A stretch of 64,000 nt of DNA from Bacillota bacterium (GCA_012837715.1 DUQR01000043.1:46326-110325), one strand, 5' to 3'; positions 1 through 12,669 are shown, counted from the stretch's first letter. Notes: generated by a model from the sequence alone, not told the origin. A program made the numbers and translations.

Positions 1-1
1 A

Positions 2-277
2 ACCGATTATACCAACCGCCAGTGGTACTTTACCGAAAACTCATTAGCCCCGGAGCTTCTGGAGAAGCGAAGTTTTCCCGCTTACCTTATTTACCGATCA
101 GCTACGGGTTTACGTGTGCCGACCCCGGCTTTGGCTTTTGAAAAAAACACCGGTTGGACCGTATCGACATCCGTCAAGGGGGAGAAACGTCCCGTCGCGG
201 TGGAAGTGGTTGATATGAACGACCAATGGGCGATTATCAACGGGATTCCGCTTGGCACCGTGATTTATGATCGATAA
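2..277 (+). CDS. C-terminal part of a HlyD-like/efflux-adaptor-type protein (5' truncated by window edge)
   Basis: Frame 2 is open from the window start to TAA at 275-277 (..TDYTNRQWYFTENSLAPELLEKRSFPAYLIYRSATGLRVP..GIPLGTVIYDR*). Such proteins commonly precede yggS in Clostridia. Confidence 0.6.
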   Translation, partial: TDYTNRQWYFTENSLAPELLEKRSFPAYLIYRSATGLRVPTPALAFEKNTGWTVSTSVKGEKRPVAVEVVDMNDQWAIINGIPLGTVIYDR

Positions 278-309
278 GATGGCTAAAGCACACTGGGGGG
301 AATTGAAGT

Positions 310-999
310 TTGGATCTGAAAACAAATATTCTATCTGTACGGGCAAAGATTGATCGCGCATTGGCCGCCGCCGGACGCCAGCCGGAAGAATTGACAATTC
401 TAGCCGTCACTAAGTATGTGGATGCTTCTGTGTTTAAAGAGTTGCTGACCTACGGTTTACAGGAGATTGGCGAGAACCGGCTCCAGGACGCTGTTGGGAA
501 ACAGGAGGCCTTAGGCGAGCTAAAAACTAAGTTTAAATGGCATTTTATCGGCAGTTTACAGACAAATAAGGCCCGGGCGGCCGCCCTTCGGTTTGACTTA
601 ATTCATTCTTTGGACCGGATAAATTTGGCGGAAGTATTGAGTAGGGTTGGGGAAGAAATAGAAAGACGGATCCCGGTCCTCATTCAGGTTAATGTATCCG
701 GTGAACGCACCAAACATGGGATCGCCCCCGACGAAGTAGGCGTCTTTTATGAGGAGATCCGGAAACTTCCGGGACTTCGGGCCAGTGGTTTAATGACGAT
801 GGCCCCTTATACCAAGGATCCGGAAACGGTCCGTCCGGTCTTTCGGGAACTGCGTTTTCTTTTTGAGCAGGTGAAGGCGGAGTATAATCCTGGACCCGAA
901 TGGCGGGAACTTTCTATGGGGATGAGTAACGACTATGCGGTAGCGATTGAAGAAGGAGCAACCATTGTCCGGATTGGTAGTGCCATCTTTGGGGTTTGA
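310..999 (+). CDS. yggS: YggS/YlmE family pyridoxal-phosphate homeostasis protein
   Basis: Family motifs AVTKYVD, IGENRLQDA, WHFIGSLQTNKA, LMTMAPY, LSMGMSNDY; TTG start. Confidence 0.93.
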   Translation: MDLKTNILSVRAKIDRALAAAGRQPEELTILAVTKYVDASVFKELLTYGLQEIGENRLQDAVGKQEALGELKTKFKWHFIGSLQTNKARAAALRFDLIHSLDRINLAEVLSRVGEEIERRIPVLIQVNVSGERTKHGIAPDEVGVFYEEIRKLPGLRASGLMTMAPYTKDPETVRPVFRELRFLFEQVKAEYNPGPEWRELSMGMSNDYAVAIEEGATIVRIGSAIFGV

Positions 1000-1013
1000 A
1001 CGGAGGGATGAGT

Positions 1014-1502
1014 ATGAAATCGGCGGAGAATGAAGAGTGGGCCCAGGGAGAAGGGAAGAAAAGTTTTCTTGAACGGTTGATGAACCTGTTGGGTTTTGAA
1101 ACCCAAATTGAATTTGAAGAGGTTTATGACGAAAACCCGAAAGGCGGGAAGACGGAACCGTCTTCGACCAAAGAACGGGGAAAAGTAGTTAGCCTTTCCA
1201 GCACTAATAAGACCACGCGGCTGGTGGTCTTTGAACCACAAAGTTTTGATGATGTCCAGTCCATTGTCAACCATTTAAAAAATAAACGTCCGGTTATTTT
1301 AAATTTGGAGGAGACCGATAAAGCGATCGCCCGTCGGATTACTGATTTTGTCGGTGGCGCTGTTTATGCTCTAGATGGCGGGGTCCAACGGGTTAGTTCT
1401 TCGATTATGCTCTTTACCCCGCTCAACGTGGAGGTGTCTTTCCCGCTCCGTGCAGAAACGGGGAAAAATCCCTATTTTAGTCCGGATACTTTTGAACGTT
1501 AG
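1014..1502 (+). CDS. sepF: Cell division protein SepF
   Basis: SepF pattern (VVFEPQSFDDVQSIVNHLKNKRPVILNLE..AIARRITDFVGGAVYALDGGVQRVSSSIMLFTP) and cluster context. Confidence 0.94.
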   Translation: MKSAENEEWAQGEGKKSFLERLMNLLGFETQIEFEEVYDENPKGGKTEPSSTKERGKVVSLSSTNKTTRLVVFEPQSFDDVQSIVNHLKNKRPVILNLEETDKAIARRITDFVGGAVYALDGGVQRVSSSIMLFTPLNVEVSFPLRAETGKNPYFSPDTFER

Positions 1503-1512
1503 GAGGAGACCT

Positions 1513-2322
1513 TTGAAAACCTTAGGTTTAATAGGTGGCGGTATGATGGCCACCGCTTTGATTAAAGGCCTCTTGAAGCAGAATTATCCGGCCGCCCGGA
1601 TTTATGTGTCCGATCCGGATCCGGCCCGCCGCCAAATCCTTGCGGAGCTGGGAGTGGAAACCTTCAGCGCCAACCAGCCGATGCTTGATGCGTTAACCAC
1701 GAGCGGAGCCGAAGGGGTGGTTTTAGCAGTTAAACCCCAGGTGGTGCCGGAGGCGTTAACCGGTTTAAACTATCCTGATTTGCCCTTGCTTTCAATTGTG
1801 GCCGGGTACAGCATAGCTGGCCTGGAGGAGTTACTGCCAGCGGGAACCAAAGTCCTGCGGGCGATGCCCAATACCCCGGCGTTGATTGGGGAAGGAATTA
1901 CTGCGTTAACCCTGGGTTCGAAGAGTGGAGCGTCCGAAGAAGCGTGGGCGGAAAAGATCCTACGGGGTTTAGGGCGGGTGGTGGTTGTTCCGGAAAACCT
2001 GATGAATGCAGTGACCGGACTTTCCGGGAGTGGACCCGGTTATGTTTACCTTTTTATCGAGGCTTTGATCGACGGTGGAGTTTTAGCCGGTTTGCCCCGG
2101 ACTTTAGCCCGGGAACTGGCGGTGGCCACGGTGTTAGGCAGTGCGCGGCTGGTGGCCGAGGCGCAAGAACACCCGGCTGTGCTAAGGGATATGGTAACCT
2201 CGCCGGGGGGCACCACCATTGCTGGTCTCGCCCATTTGGAACGGGAAGGTTTTGCCGGGCAGGTCATGACAGCCGTTCTGGCGGCGACCGAGCGGGCCCG
2301 AGCATTAGGCGAAAAAGAATAG
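1513..2322 (+). CDS. proC: Pyrroline-5-carboxylate reductase
   Basis: LGLIGGGMMATALIKGLL Rossmann start, VLAVKPQ, RAMPNTPALIGEG, TGLSGSGPGYVYLFIEAL. TTG start after AGGAGG; the ORF-track start at 1375 is upstream of the likely true start. Confidence 0.93.
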   Translation: MKTLGLIGGGMMATALIKGLLKQNYPAARIYVSDPDPARRQILAELGVETFSANQPMLDALTTSGAEGVVLAVKPQVVPEALTGLNYPDLPLLSIVAGYSIAGLEELLPAGTKVLRAMPNTPALIGEGITALTLGSKSGASEEAWAEKILRGLGRVVVVPENLMNAVTGLSGSGPGYVYLFIEALIDGGVLAGLPRTLARELAVATVLGSARLVAEAQEHPAVLRDMVTSPGGTTIAGLAHLEREGFAGQVMTAVLAATERARALGEKE

Positions 2323-2331
2323 GAGAATTTA

Positions 2332-3141
2332 ATGGATAGAGAAGCTATTTTAGCCCAACTGGAAGAGAATGAACGGCTTTTGGTTGCGCGCTTGCTGGAT
2401 CAGGTGGAAGTGGCGGTGATGAAGGCGGCGCCGGTGGCTACGGACTTTTTGGACCCACGGGAGAGAGAACTTTCCAGGGAAATCCTTCATTATCTCCCGG
2501 AAGTTAAAGTTTTATCTTTTGGTGGGTACCGCGGCGCCGAACGGCAACGGTTGGTCATCATCCCCGCTTTTTATCTGTCGGAAGCCGTAGAGCCACCCCT
2601 GGCTTATCTCTCGATCCGGCCGGCGACCAAGGGGCGGAAGCATACTGCGGAGGCATCGGACGCCCTTTTTACCCACCGGGATGTGTTAGGGAGCATCTTA
2701 GGGTTAGGATTGAAACGGGGGAAGATCGGGGATTTACTTTTGACGGCGGAAGAAGCCCAAGCGGTGGTTGGGGAGGAGATTGGAGAATTCATCCGGACCA
2801 ACCTGGCGAAGGTTGGAGCCATCGGTGTTACCGTGGAGACGATTGATCCCGAACAACTCAACATTCCAGTGGAAAGAGTGAAAGAGATCAGGGGGACCGT
2901 GGCTTCCCTGCGTTTGGATGCAGTGGCTGGCCTTGGTTATGGTGTTTCCCGGAGCCGGATGGCACGGGAGATCAAAATGGCTAAGGTCAAGGTGAACTGG
3001 CGGCCGGTAACCGACTCCGATTATAAAGTAGCGGTCGGGGATGTGCTTTCCATCCTTGGTCGCGGCCGTGTAGAGGTGGCTGAGGTCGGTGGTGAAACGA
3101 AAAAAGGGCGTTTGGTTGTAAAACTCAGGCGGTTGTTGTAA
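2332..3141 (+). CDS. ylmH: YlmH family RNA-binding protein (S4 domain)
   Basis: S4 domain (..SLRLDAVAGLGYGVSRSRMAREIKMAKVKVNWRPV..) and position between sepF/proC and divIVA. Confidence 0.9.
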   Translation: MDREAILAQLEENERLLVARLLDQVEVAVMKAAPVATDFLDPRERELSREILHYLPEVKVLSFGGYRGAERQRLVIIPAFYLSEAVEPPLAYLSIRPATKGRKHTAEASDALFTHRDVLGSILGLGLKRGKIGDLLLTAEEAQAVVGEEIGEFIRTNLAKVGAIGVTVETIDPEQLNIPVERVKEIRGTVASLRLDAVAGLGYGVSRSRMAREIKMAKVKVNWRPVTDSDYKVAVGDVLSILGRGRVEVAEVGGETKKGRLVVKLRRLL

Positions 3142-3250
3142 CAAGTTATTTCCGTTGTGACCAGGAAAAGGGATAAGGACAACGCAAATACCCCTGCAGC
3201 TGGTCATCATTGGAATCATGTATTTTGTGGAAAAAGAGGAGGCTGGGTGG

Positions 3251-3862
3251 ATGTTTACACCGGTAGATCTGGAAACCATGGTTTTTCGGCGGGGGTTCCG
3301 CGGGTATCGGACAAAAGAGGTTCAGGAGTTCATGCGGAAACTGATCGTGGATTATGAAAAACTCTATAAAGAAAACATCGACCTCCGGGAAGAACTGGAT
3401 GCACAGAAGGAATTGCTTAAGAACTACAAACAGATGGAAGAGACACTGAAAAACACCCTTTACCTTGCTCAGGGCACGGCGGAAGAGATTAAGGCGGCCG
3501 GGGAAAAACAGGCCGAAGTGATTCTGCGGGAAGCCCAGAACCGGGCCGAACAGATGCGGCTGAAAGTACGGGAGGAGATCCAATCCGAACTTCAAGAATT
3601 GGCCAACCTGAAGCAACAGGTCGATCTCTTCCGGATTCAGTTTACCCGATTTTTGAATTCGCTGATTGAGATGGCCGAACAACACCTGGATATTGAAGGG
3701 ATTTGGGATAAAATGGTCGATCTTTCCCGCCATAATATTGACGTCAGAAAAGCAGAGCCGGAAAAGGTGGAGGAAAGCGGCAAAATAGAGCTGGAAAAAG
3801 ACCCCCAGGCGTTGGCGGCCGCCAAAGCGAAAGCGGCTAGCCTATTTGAAACCACCGAGTAA
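3251..3862 (+). CDS. divIVA: DivIVA domain-containing protein
   Basis: MFTPVDLETMVFRRGFRGYRTKEVQEFM N-terminus followed by coiled coil. Confidence 0.9.
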   Translation: MFTPVDLETMVFRRGFRGYRTKEVQEFMRKLIVDYEKLYKENIDLREELDAQKELLKNYKQMEETLKNTLYLAQGTAEEIKAAGEKQAEVILREAQNRAEQMRLKVREEIQSELQELANLKQQVDLFRIQFTRFLNSLIEMAEQHLDIEGIWDKMVDLSRHNIDVRKAEPEKVEESGKIELEKDPQALAAAKAKAASLFETTE

Positions 3863-4361
3863 TCAGCACGGCCATGAAGAAAGCGGTGAGATCACCCAGA
3901 AGACCCATGCCGACCAGATGTTTGGGGCGGGTGATCTTGGCCGCGCCGAGATAGACGGAGAGCACATAAAAGGTGGTCTCCGATCCGCCGGCAATAATCG
4001 AAGCCATGATCCCTAATGGGGAATCGGGACCATGCTTCTGGATTAAATCGGCCATAAAGCCGATGCTTCCGGAACCGGAAAGTGGTTTAATCAGGCCAAG
4101 CGGAAGGATTTCCTCGGGAATCCGGAGGAGGTTGGCGAAGGGGGCAGCCACCCGGCAAAAGAAGTTTAAAGCCCCGGAAGTTTTAAAGACCGCTAAGGCG
4201 CCGAAGATGGCCAGGAAATAAGGGAGAAGCTCAAACCCGGTTTTCAGACCAGTACCTGCGCCTTGGATAAAGGTTTCATAGACTTTAACCCCTTTATACT
4301 CTCCGTAGGCGAGAACGGCCAGGATAAAAAGGGGGATAGCCCAAATAGAGAGTGTGTTCAT
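3837..4361 (-). CDS. spmB: Spore maturation protein SpmB
   Basis: Nucleoside-recognition/gate domain (GGSETTFYVLSVYLGAAKI..GLLGDLTAFFMA) adjacent to spmA. Confidence 0.9.
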   Translation of the reverse strand: MNTLSIWAIPLFILAVLAYGEYKGVKVYETFIQGAGTGLKTGFELLPYFLAIFGALAVFKTSGALNFFCRVAAPFANLLRIPEEILPLGLIKPLSGSGSIGFMADLIQKHGPDSPLGIMASIIAGGSETTFYVLSVYLGAAKITRPKHLVGMGLLGDLTAFFMAVLITRWFQIG

Positions 4362-4954
4362 TTTTTCCTCTCCTTACGGGTTTTTTTTATGAAAAAATGG
4401 GTTAGTAAGGCAGCGGCGGTCCCGAAGGAGGCAGTGATGAGGATGGGGATGATGACCATCGAGGGCCGGACCGAACCAGCTTGGGAACGGACGGCGATAA
4501 TGGTGGAAGGGACAAGGGAGATTCCACCGAGAATTAAAGCCAGGTACACGGCCATTTCATCGGAGACGACGCCGGGGGTGGCATTGACCTTTTCCAATTC
4601 ACGCATGGTTTTGATTCCCAAGGGCGTGGCGGCGTGACTCAAGCCCAAAAGGTTGGCCGCCAGGCTCAGGGTGATTGCGCCAAGGGCAGGGCTGTCTGCG
4701 GGCAAGCGGGGAAATAACCGGCGTAAAAGGGGATGGAGGGCCCGGGCTATTTTTTGGGTAAGGCCGGCCGTTTCGGCGATCCGTAACAGTCCCGACCAGA
4801 AGGCTAAAAAACCGGTGATCCCTATGGCGAATTTGACGCTGTCTTCCATGGAGGCCAGCAAGGCTAGGGTTGTCTCTTCGACCCGTCCGGTCGCGCCTGC
4901 GACCACATAACCGAGGAAAAAAAGGGCAAGCCAGATGCGATTGATCGGGGCCAC
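4358..4954 (-). CDS. spmA: Spore maturation protein SpmA
   Basis: (INRIWLALFFLGYVVAGATGRVEE..SLAANLLGLSHAATPLGIKTM..). Start codon uncertain: GTG at 4954 overlaps the SD, or an ATC ~8 nt after AAGGAGG. Confidence 0.88.
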   Translation of the reverse strand: MAPINRIWLALFFLGYVVAGATGRVEETTLALLASMEDSVKFAIGITGFLAFWSGLLRIAETAGLTQKIARALHPLLRRLFPRLPADSPALGAITLSLAANLLGLSHAATPLGIKTMRELEKVNATPGVVSDEMAVYLALILGGISLVPSTIIAVRSQAGSVRPSMVIIPILITASFGTAAALLTHFFIKKTRKERKK

Positions 4955-5032
4955 CTCCTTCCTTCCATATATATACTTGTATGGTGAGCGATTATGCGCA
5001 AGAAATAAGGGCGAACGACAGGGGGAAAAGAA

Positions 5033-5998
5033 ATGGTGAGTTTTTCCCAACGGACCAAAGCCGAGTTGGCGCGGCGCTTTCCGAAACAAAAATGTTGCGT
5101 TAAAGCGGAATTGGCTGCGATTATGCGCGCTAGCGGTAGTTTGCACTTACAAGCCAACCGGTCCTTTGCGGTAACAGTCACCAGTGAAAACGTGGTTTTA
5201 ATCCGGAAGACCCTTCTGCTTTTGAAAAATTACTTTCAGCTTCCCAGTCGGGTAATGGTGGAAGAGCGGGGGCAGTTCAACCGGCGCCGGTACCGGCTGC
5301 AACTGGTTGGCGCCAGAAATGTCCGGCGGGTCCTTACGGAGCTTAATATCATGTCCGGGTTAAACCTGGAAAGCGCGATCCCTTCCGCTTTGGTCCGCGC
5401 CGATTGTTGCCGGGCAGCTTTTTTACGGGGAGCTTTCCTGGCCCGGGGATCGATTACCGATCCGCAGAAACAAAATTACCATTTAGAAATTGTGACTGAA
5501 AATGAAGAGTTTGCGATCGGCCTTAATTACCTGATGAATTTATGTGGTTTCAATGCCGGCGCTAATTTCCGGAAGGATTATTTCATCTATCTCAAGGGGG
5601 CCGAAAACATCGGGGAATTTTTACGTTTCATCGGGGCGCATCATGCTTTTCTGGCGTTGGAAGAGATCCGGGTGATTAAAGGGGTACGTAACGAAGTGAA
5701 CCGTTTGGTGAACTGTGAGACGGCCAACTTGGAAAAATCGGTCCGGGCTGCTTTGGAACAGGTGAAGGTGATTAAAGCTCTCGAAGCCAAGAAACTGCTG
5801 GCGAAACTCCCCCCTTCTTTGCAGGAACTGGCCGCGCTTCGTTTGGACCATCCGGAGGCTAGCCTCCGGGAACTGGGCGAACTGGCCATTCCGCCCTTAA
5901 GTAAATCGGCGGTTAATCACCGGATGCGGAAATTGTTAAAAATTGCCGAAATCTATTTAGACCAGGGAGGAAATGAATCTTCCGAGATGAACAATTAG
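5033..5998 (+). CDS. whiA: DNA-binding protein WhiA
   Basis: WhiA/DUF199 signature (SFSQRTKAELAR..CCVKAELAAIMRASGSL..CCRAAFLRGAFLARGSITDP..HPEASLRELGEL..LSKSAVNHRMRKL). Confidence 0.95.
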   Translation: MVSFSQRTKAELARRFPKQKCCVKAELAAIMRASGSLHLQANRSFAVTVTSENVVLIRKTLLLLKNYFQLPSRVMVEERGQFNRRRYRLQLVGARNVRRVLTELNIMSGLNLESAIPSALVRADCCRAAFLRGAFLARGSITDPQKQNYHLEIVTENEEFAIGLNYLMNLCGFNAGANFRKDYFIYLKGAENIGEFLRFIGAHHAFLALEEIRVIKGVRNEVNRLVNCETANLEKSVRAALEQVKVIKALEAKKLLAKLPPSLQELAALRLDHPEASLRELGELAIPPLSKSAVNHRMRKLLKIAEIYLDQGGNESSEMNN

Positions 5999-6266
5999 TT
6001 TGATCCTTTTTTAACAAAGTTGGTTTTTCCCGATCATTCTCCCCTTTTTCCGGTTGGAAATCCCGCTTTCTAGGAAAAACTGCAAAAGCTTTGATAGTTT
6101 TGAAGAAAGGGGGAGATAATTCCAGTAGTAGAGGGAAATGCATTATTACCGTGGCCATAATTGTACAGAATATAGGGTGGTCCAAGCGGAAGCCAACGAT
6201 AATGTAATTCCTGAACAGTGGGGGAAAAGCTCTTGTTAGTAGGTGAAAAAGGGCAACAAGAGTTAA

Positions 6267-7340
<1,074 letters not shown>

Positions 7341-7375
7341 GATAAAGGTGAGAATAAGCAAGGAGTGGTGTACTG

Positions 7376-8563
7376 ATGGAAAAGTTGACCATTAAAGACC
7401 TGGAGGTAAAAGGAAAACGCGTTTTGGTCCGGGTGGATTTTAATGTTCCCGTTAATGACCAGGGAGAGATCACCGATGACCGGCGGATTAAAGCCGCTTT
7501 GCCAACCATCAACCAGCTGGCGGAGAATGGTGCTAAAGTCATTTTGGTCTCCCATTTCGGACGGCCGAAAGGGGTAGACGAGAAGTTTCGGATGGATAAG
7601 ATCGCCCAGCGCTTACGGGAACTTAGCGGTCGGAAAGTGATTAAGGTTAACGATTGTATCGGCGCTGAACCGCAACAAGCCGTTGGCGCCATGGCCGAAG
7701 GTGATCTTTTATTGCTGGAGAATGTTCGTTTTTACAAGGAAGAGACCAAAAATGATCCGGAATTTGCCAAGCAGTTAGCCGCGGTGGCCGATCTTTATGT
7801 GAATGATGCCTTCGGCACCGCTCACCGGGCCCATGCTTCCACCGCCGGAGTCACCGCTTATCTGCAGCCGGCCGCGGCCGGGTTTTTGATCGAGAAGGAG
7901 TTACGGATCATGGGTAAGGCAATCAGCGATCCGGAACGCCCCTTTGTGGCTATTTTAGGCGGCGCGAAAGTCGCCGATAAACTGGGCGTGATCACCAACC
8001 TGTTGAATAAGGTGGATACATTAATTATCGGTGGAGGAATGGCCTATACTTTCCTCAAAGCAAAGGGTTTGGAGATTGGAAAATCTTTAGTTGATACGGA
8101 AAAAATCGATTTTGCCCGCGAGATGCTGGAACAGGCAGCCGCCAAAGGTGTCAAGCTCCTCCTGCCGGTGGATGTGGTGGTAACCGATGACTTCAAAAAC
8201 CCGACGACCCATAAGACAGTGGCCGCCGATGCTATCCCTGGCGATATGCAGGGGGTGGATATCGGACCGGAAACGGTGGAATTATTTTCACAAGCGGTGA
8301 AGGCGGCGAAAACAGTGGTTTGGAACGGGCCGATGGGTGTCTTTGAGAACCCCGACTTTGCCGTCGGAACCAACGCCATTGCCAAAGCCATGGCTGAAGC
8401 GGACGCCACTACGATTGTTGGCGGCGGCGATTCGGCGGCAGCCGTTGAACAATTAGGCTTCGCGGCGCAGATGACCCATGTATCGACGGGCGGCGGCGCA
8501 TCCCTTGAGTTCTTGGAAGGAAAAGAACTACCGGGTGTCGCTGCTTTGACTGACAAAGAATAA
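7376..8563 (+). CDS. pgk: Phosphoglycerate kinase
   Basis: [46 protein letters not shown]. Confidence 0.98.
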   Translation: MEKLTIKDLEVKGKRVLVRVDFNVPVNDQGEITDDRRIKAALPTINQLAENGAKVILVSHFGRPKGVDEKFRMDKIAQRLRELSGRKVIKVNDCIGAEPQQAVGAMAEGDLLLLENVRFYKEETKNDPEFAKQLAAVADLYVNDAFGTAHRAHASTAGVTAYLQPAAAGFLIEKELRIMGKAISDPERPFVAILGGAKVADKLGVITNLLNKVDTLIIGGGMAYTFLKAKGLEIGKSLVDTEKIDFAREMLEQAAAKGVKLLLPVDVVVTDDFKNPTTHKTVAADAIPGDMQGVDIGPETVELFSQAVKAAKTVVWNGPMGVFENPDFAVGTNAIAKAMAEADATTIVGGGDSAAAVEQLGFAAQMTHVSTGGGASLEFLEGKELPGVAALTDKE

Positions 8564-8575
8564 GAGGTGGTATTG

Positions 8576-9325
8576 TTGCGGAAACCAATTATTGCTGGGA
8601 ACTGGAAAATGTACAAAACCCATTTGGAAGCCAAGGACTTAGTAAAGGAGCTAAAGGAGAAAGCCTTGCCCGCTGGGGTGGAAGTGGTCCTTTGCCCGCC
8701 CTTTACAGCGCTGGCGACCGTCGGAGAAGAGCTGGCGGGGACGGAGATTGGCTTAGGGGCCCAGGATCTTTTCTGGGAAGAGGAAGGAGCCTATACCGGG
8801 GAGGTTTCTCCGGCAATGCTTAGAGAGTTAGGTTGTGCCTATGTGATTATCGGCCATTCGGAGCGGCGTCAATATTTTGGCGAGACCGACGAAAGCGTGA
8901 ACAAAAAGGCAAAAGCTGCCCTCCGCCATGGTTTGAAGCCCATTATCTGCGTGGGTGAGAGTTTAGCCCAACGGGAAGCCGGCGAGACCAATCAGTTTGT
9001 CGCCGGTCAAATGGAGAAGGCTTTGGCCGGGTTGGCTCCGGAAGAAATTCCCCAGGTGGTCATCGCCTACGAGCCGATTTGGGCGATTGGCACCGGCCGT
9101 TCCTCCAGTGGCGCCGATGCCAATCAAGTGATTGGGATGATTCGCCAAACTATTGCCAATCAATTTCAACCGGCTTTGGCGGATCAGGTACGGATCCAAT
9201 ATGGCGGCAGCGTAAAACCGAACAATATTAAAGAATTTATGGACCAACCGGAGATCGATGGCGCTCTGGTCGGTGGGGCTAGCCTGAAAGCAGCCGATTT
9301 TTATGGAATTATTTCTTATCAATGA
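8576..9325 (+). CDS. tpiA: Triosephosphate isomerase
   Basis: RKPIIAGNWKMYKT, VIIGHSERRQYFGE, AYEPIWAIGTG, QYGGSVKP. TTG start likely at 8576 after GAGGTGG. Confidence 0.97.
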   Translation: MRKPIIAGNWKMYKTHLEAKDLVKELKEKALPAGVEVVLCPPFTALATVGEELAGTEIGLGAQDLFWEEEGAYTGEVSPAMLRELGCAYVIIGHSERRQYFGETDESVNKKAKAALRHGLKPIICVGESLAQREAGETNQFVAGQMEKALAGLAPEEIPQVVIAYEPIWAIGTGRSSSGADANQVIGMIRQTIANQFQPALADQVRIQYGGSVKPNNIKEFMDQPEIDGALVGGASLKAADFYGIISYQ

Positions 9326-9359
9326 GCAAGGCTACGCAGTTTGAACGGAGAGATGCGCA

Positions 9360-10910
9360 ATGAAACTAAAACACAGACCAGTTGGCCTCTTCATCCTCGA
9401 TGGCTGGGGTTATAATCCCAGCCCGGAACATAACGCAATTCAGGCGGCTCATACCCCTTTTTTAGACCAGATGATGGCGGAGCACCCCCATGCTTTGGTG
9501 GAGACTTCCGGAGAGGCGGTCGGTCTCCCAGAGGGACAGATGGGTACCTCTGAAGTAGGCCACCTGAATATCGGAGCCGGAAGGATTGTCTATCAGAGTT
9601 TGGTACGGATCAGTAAAGCCCTAAAAAGTGGGGAGATGAAGAAAAACCCCGTCTTTACCGAACTGATAAATTATCTGGTGACCAACGAGAAACCCCTCCA
9701 TTTTATGGGGTTGGTTTCACCCGGCGGGGTGCACAGCCATACAGACCATTTATACCAATTTATCCGGCTGGCGGTGGAGATGGGTGTGAAGGAGGTTTAT
9801 ATCCATGCCTTCCTGGACGGCCGGGATACCCCACCGGCCAGCGCCAAAAGTTATCTGGTCGAGTTAGAAGAAGAACTCAAGAAGATCGGGGTCGGCCAGA
9901 TCGCGACTGTATCCGGACGTTATTATGCGATGGACCGGGATCAGCGTTGGGACCGGGTGGAAAAGGCCTATGCCGCTATGGTTGACGGTGAAGGGGAAAA
10001 GGCGGCGGATGCGGTTTCCGCGGTGGAGGCTTCCTACCAAAAGGAGATCCACGATGAGTTTGTCCTCCCCACGGTGATTGAAAGGGACGGGAAACCGGTG
10101 GCGACCGTTCAACCTGGGGATGGTATGATCTTCTTCAACTTCCGTCCCGACCGGGCCCGGGAGATTACCCGCGCTTTTGTGGATGGGGAATTTACGTCTT
10201 TTCCCCGGAAGAAGGGCTTTTTAGCCCCACGGTTTGCTTGTCTGACCCTGTATGATGAGGAGATTCAGGCGCCGGTGCTTTTCCCGCCGGAAGAGGCAAT
10301 GCGGAATATCCTCGGGCAATACCTTAGTGACCACGGTCTGAAACAGCTACGGATCGCGGAAACCGAGAAATACGCCCATGTGACCTACTTTTTCAACGGG
10401 GGGGAAGAAACCCCCTTCCCCGGAGAAGAGCGGATTTTAATTCCTTCGCCGCAGGTAGCTACTTACGACTTAAAACCGGAGATGAGCGCTTTAGAAGTCA
10501 CCGACCGGGTTTTGGCGGAGATTGACAGCGACCGGTTTGATGTCATTGTTATGAACTATGCCAACTGCGATATGGTAGGCCATACCGGGATCTGGGACGC
10601 AGCGGTGAAAGCAGTGGAGACGATCGATGCTTGTTTGGCCCGGGTGGTGCCGGCCATTTTGGCCAAGGGCGGGGCGGTCTTGATCACGGCCGACCATGGA
10701 AATGCCGAGTTGATGGTGGACCCCGCAACAAATCAACCCTGGACCGCCCATACAACTTTCCCCACTCCTGTCTTGCTCATCGGGTACGGGAAAGAATGTC
10801 GGCTGAAGAAGGGAGTTTTGGCCGATTTAGCCCCCACCGTCTTGGAGCTGCTTGGTTTACCCAAGCCCGCGGAGATGACAGGGGTCTCCTTAATTGAGGA
10901 ACTGACATAA
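9360..10910 (+). CDS. gpmI: 2,3-bisphosphoglycerate-independent phosphoglycerate mutase
   Basis: LFILDGWGYN, GQMGTSEVGHLNIGAGRIVYQ, HAFLDGRDTPP, ITADHGNAE. Confidence 0.98.
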   Translation: MKLKHRPVGLFILDGWGYNPSPEHNAIQAAHTPFLDQMMAEHPHALVETSGEAVGLPEGQMGTSEVGHLNIGAGRIVYQSLVRISKALKSGEMKKNPVFTELINYLVTNEKPLHFMGLVSPGGVHSHTDHLYQFIRLAVEMGVKEVYIHAFLDGRDTPPASAKSYLVELEEELKKIGVGQIATVSGRYYAMDRDQRWDRVEKAYAAMVDGEGEKAADAVSAVEASYQKEIHDEFVLPTVIERDGKPVATVQPGDGMIFFNFRPDRAREITRAFVDGEFTSFPRKKGFLAPRFACLTLYDEEIQAPVLFPPEEAMRNILGQYLSDHGLKQLRIAETEKYAHVTYFFNGGEETPFPGEERILIPSPQVATYDLKPEMSALEVTDRVLAEIDSDRFDVIVMNYANCDMVGHTGIWDAAVKAVETIDACLARVVPAILAKGGAVLITADHGNAELMVDPATNQPWTAHTTFPTPVLLIGYGKECRLKKGVLADLAPTVLELLGLPKPAEMTGVSLIEELT

Positions 10911-11002
10911 AAAGGCGCCAACAAGCCGTATGCGCTGGTTACCGTCAGCACAAGGCAGTGCTGAATTTAAGAAATTCAAGACTATCAAATCTAGATTGTT
11001 GA

Positions 11003-12322
<1,320 letters not shown>

Positions 12323-12453
12323 ATTAAGGAGGAAAAGGAAGGGAGGAAGCTCCTCCCTTCCCCTCGCAAAAAAGCGGATCGGAAGTAAGGCTTGTTAATC
12401 CGGGACATCTTTGATAAAATAATATAAGTAAGTAACCCAACGGGGTGATAAAA

Positions 12454-12669
12454 ATGAATTTCTTTTCCGTATTATTATTAATTGTCTCCTTGGCTTTGAT
12501 TGTCTTGGTGACGATTCTTCCTAGCAAAGAGGAAGGCTTAGGCTCCCTGGGTGGAGGTTCTTCCCGTTTGTTCGGGAAGAATAAAGGGTTGGAAGCGTTG
12601 TTATCTAAAATAACGGCCGGGTTGGGTGTAGCCTTTTTCCTCCTGGCGATCATTGCCAACCTATTTTAA
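12454..12669 (+). CDS. secG: Preprotein translocase subunit SecG
   Basis: Two-TM small protein (MNFFSVLLLIVSLALIVLVTILPSKEEGLGSLGGGSSRLFGKNKGLEALLSKITAGLGVAFFLLAII) directly downstream of eno. Confidence 0.9.
   Translation: MNFFSVLLLIVSLALIVLVTILPSKEEGLGSLGGGSSRLFGKNKGLEALLSKITAGLGVAFFLLAIIANLF

Noticed and set aside
110-397. Minus-strand 95-aa ORF overlapping the yggS start
   Set aside because: Antisense to the efflux-adaptor and yggS coding frames, with no family features; typical spurious ORF in GC-rich coding DNA.
8044-8634. 196-aa minus-strand ORF within pgk/tpiA
   Set aside because: Shadow ORF opposite a confidently identified gene; low-complexity Ser/Ala composition.
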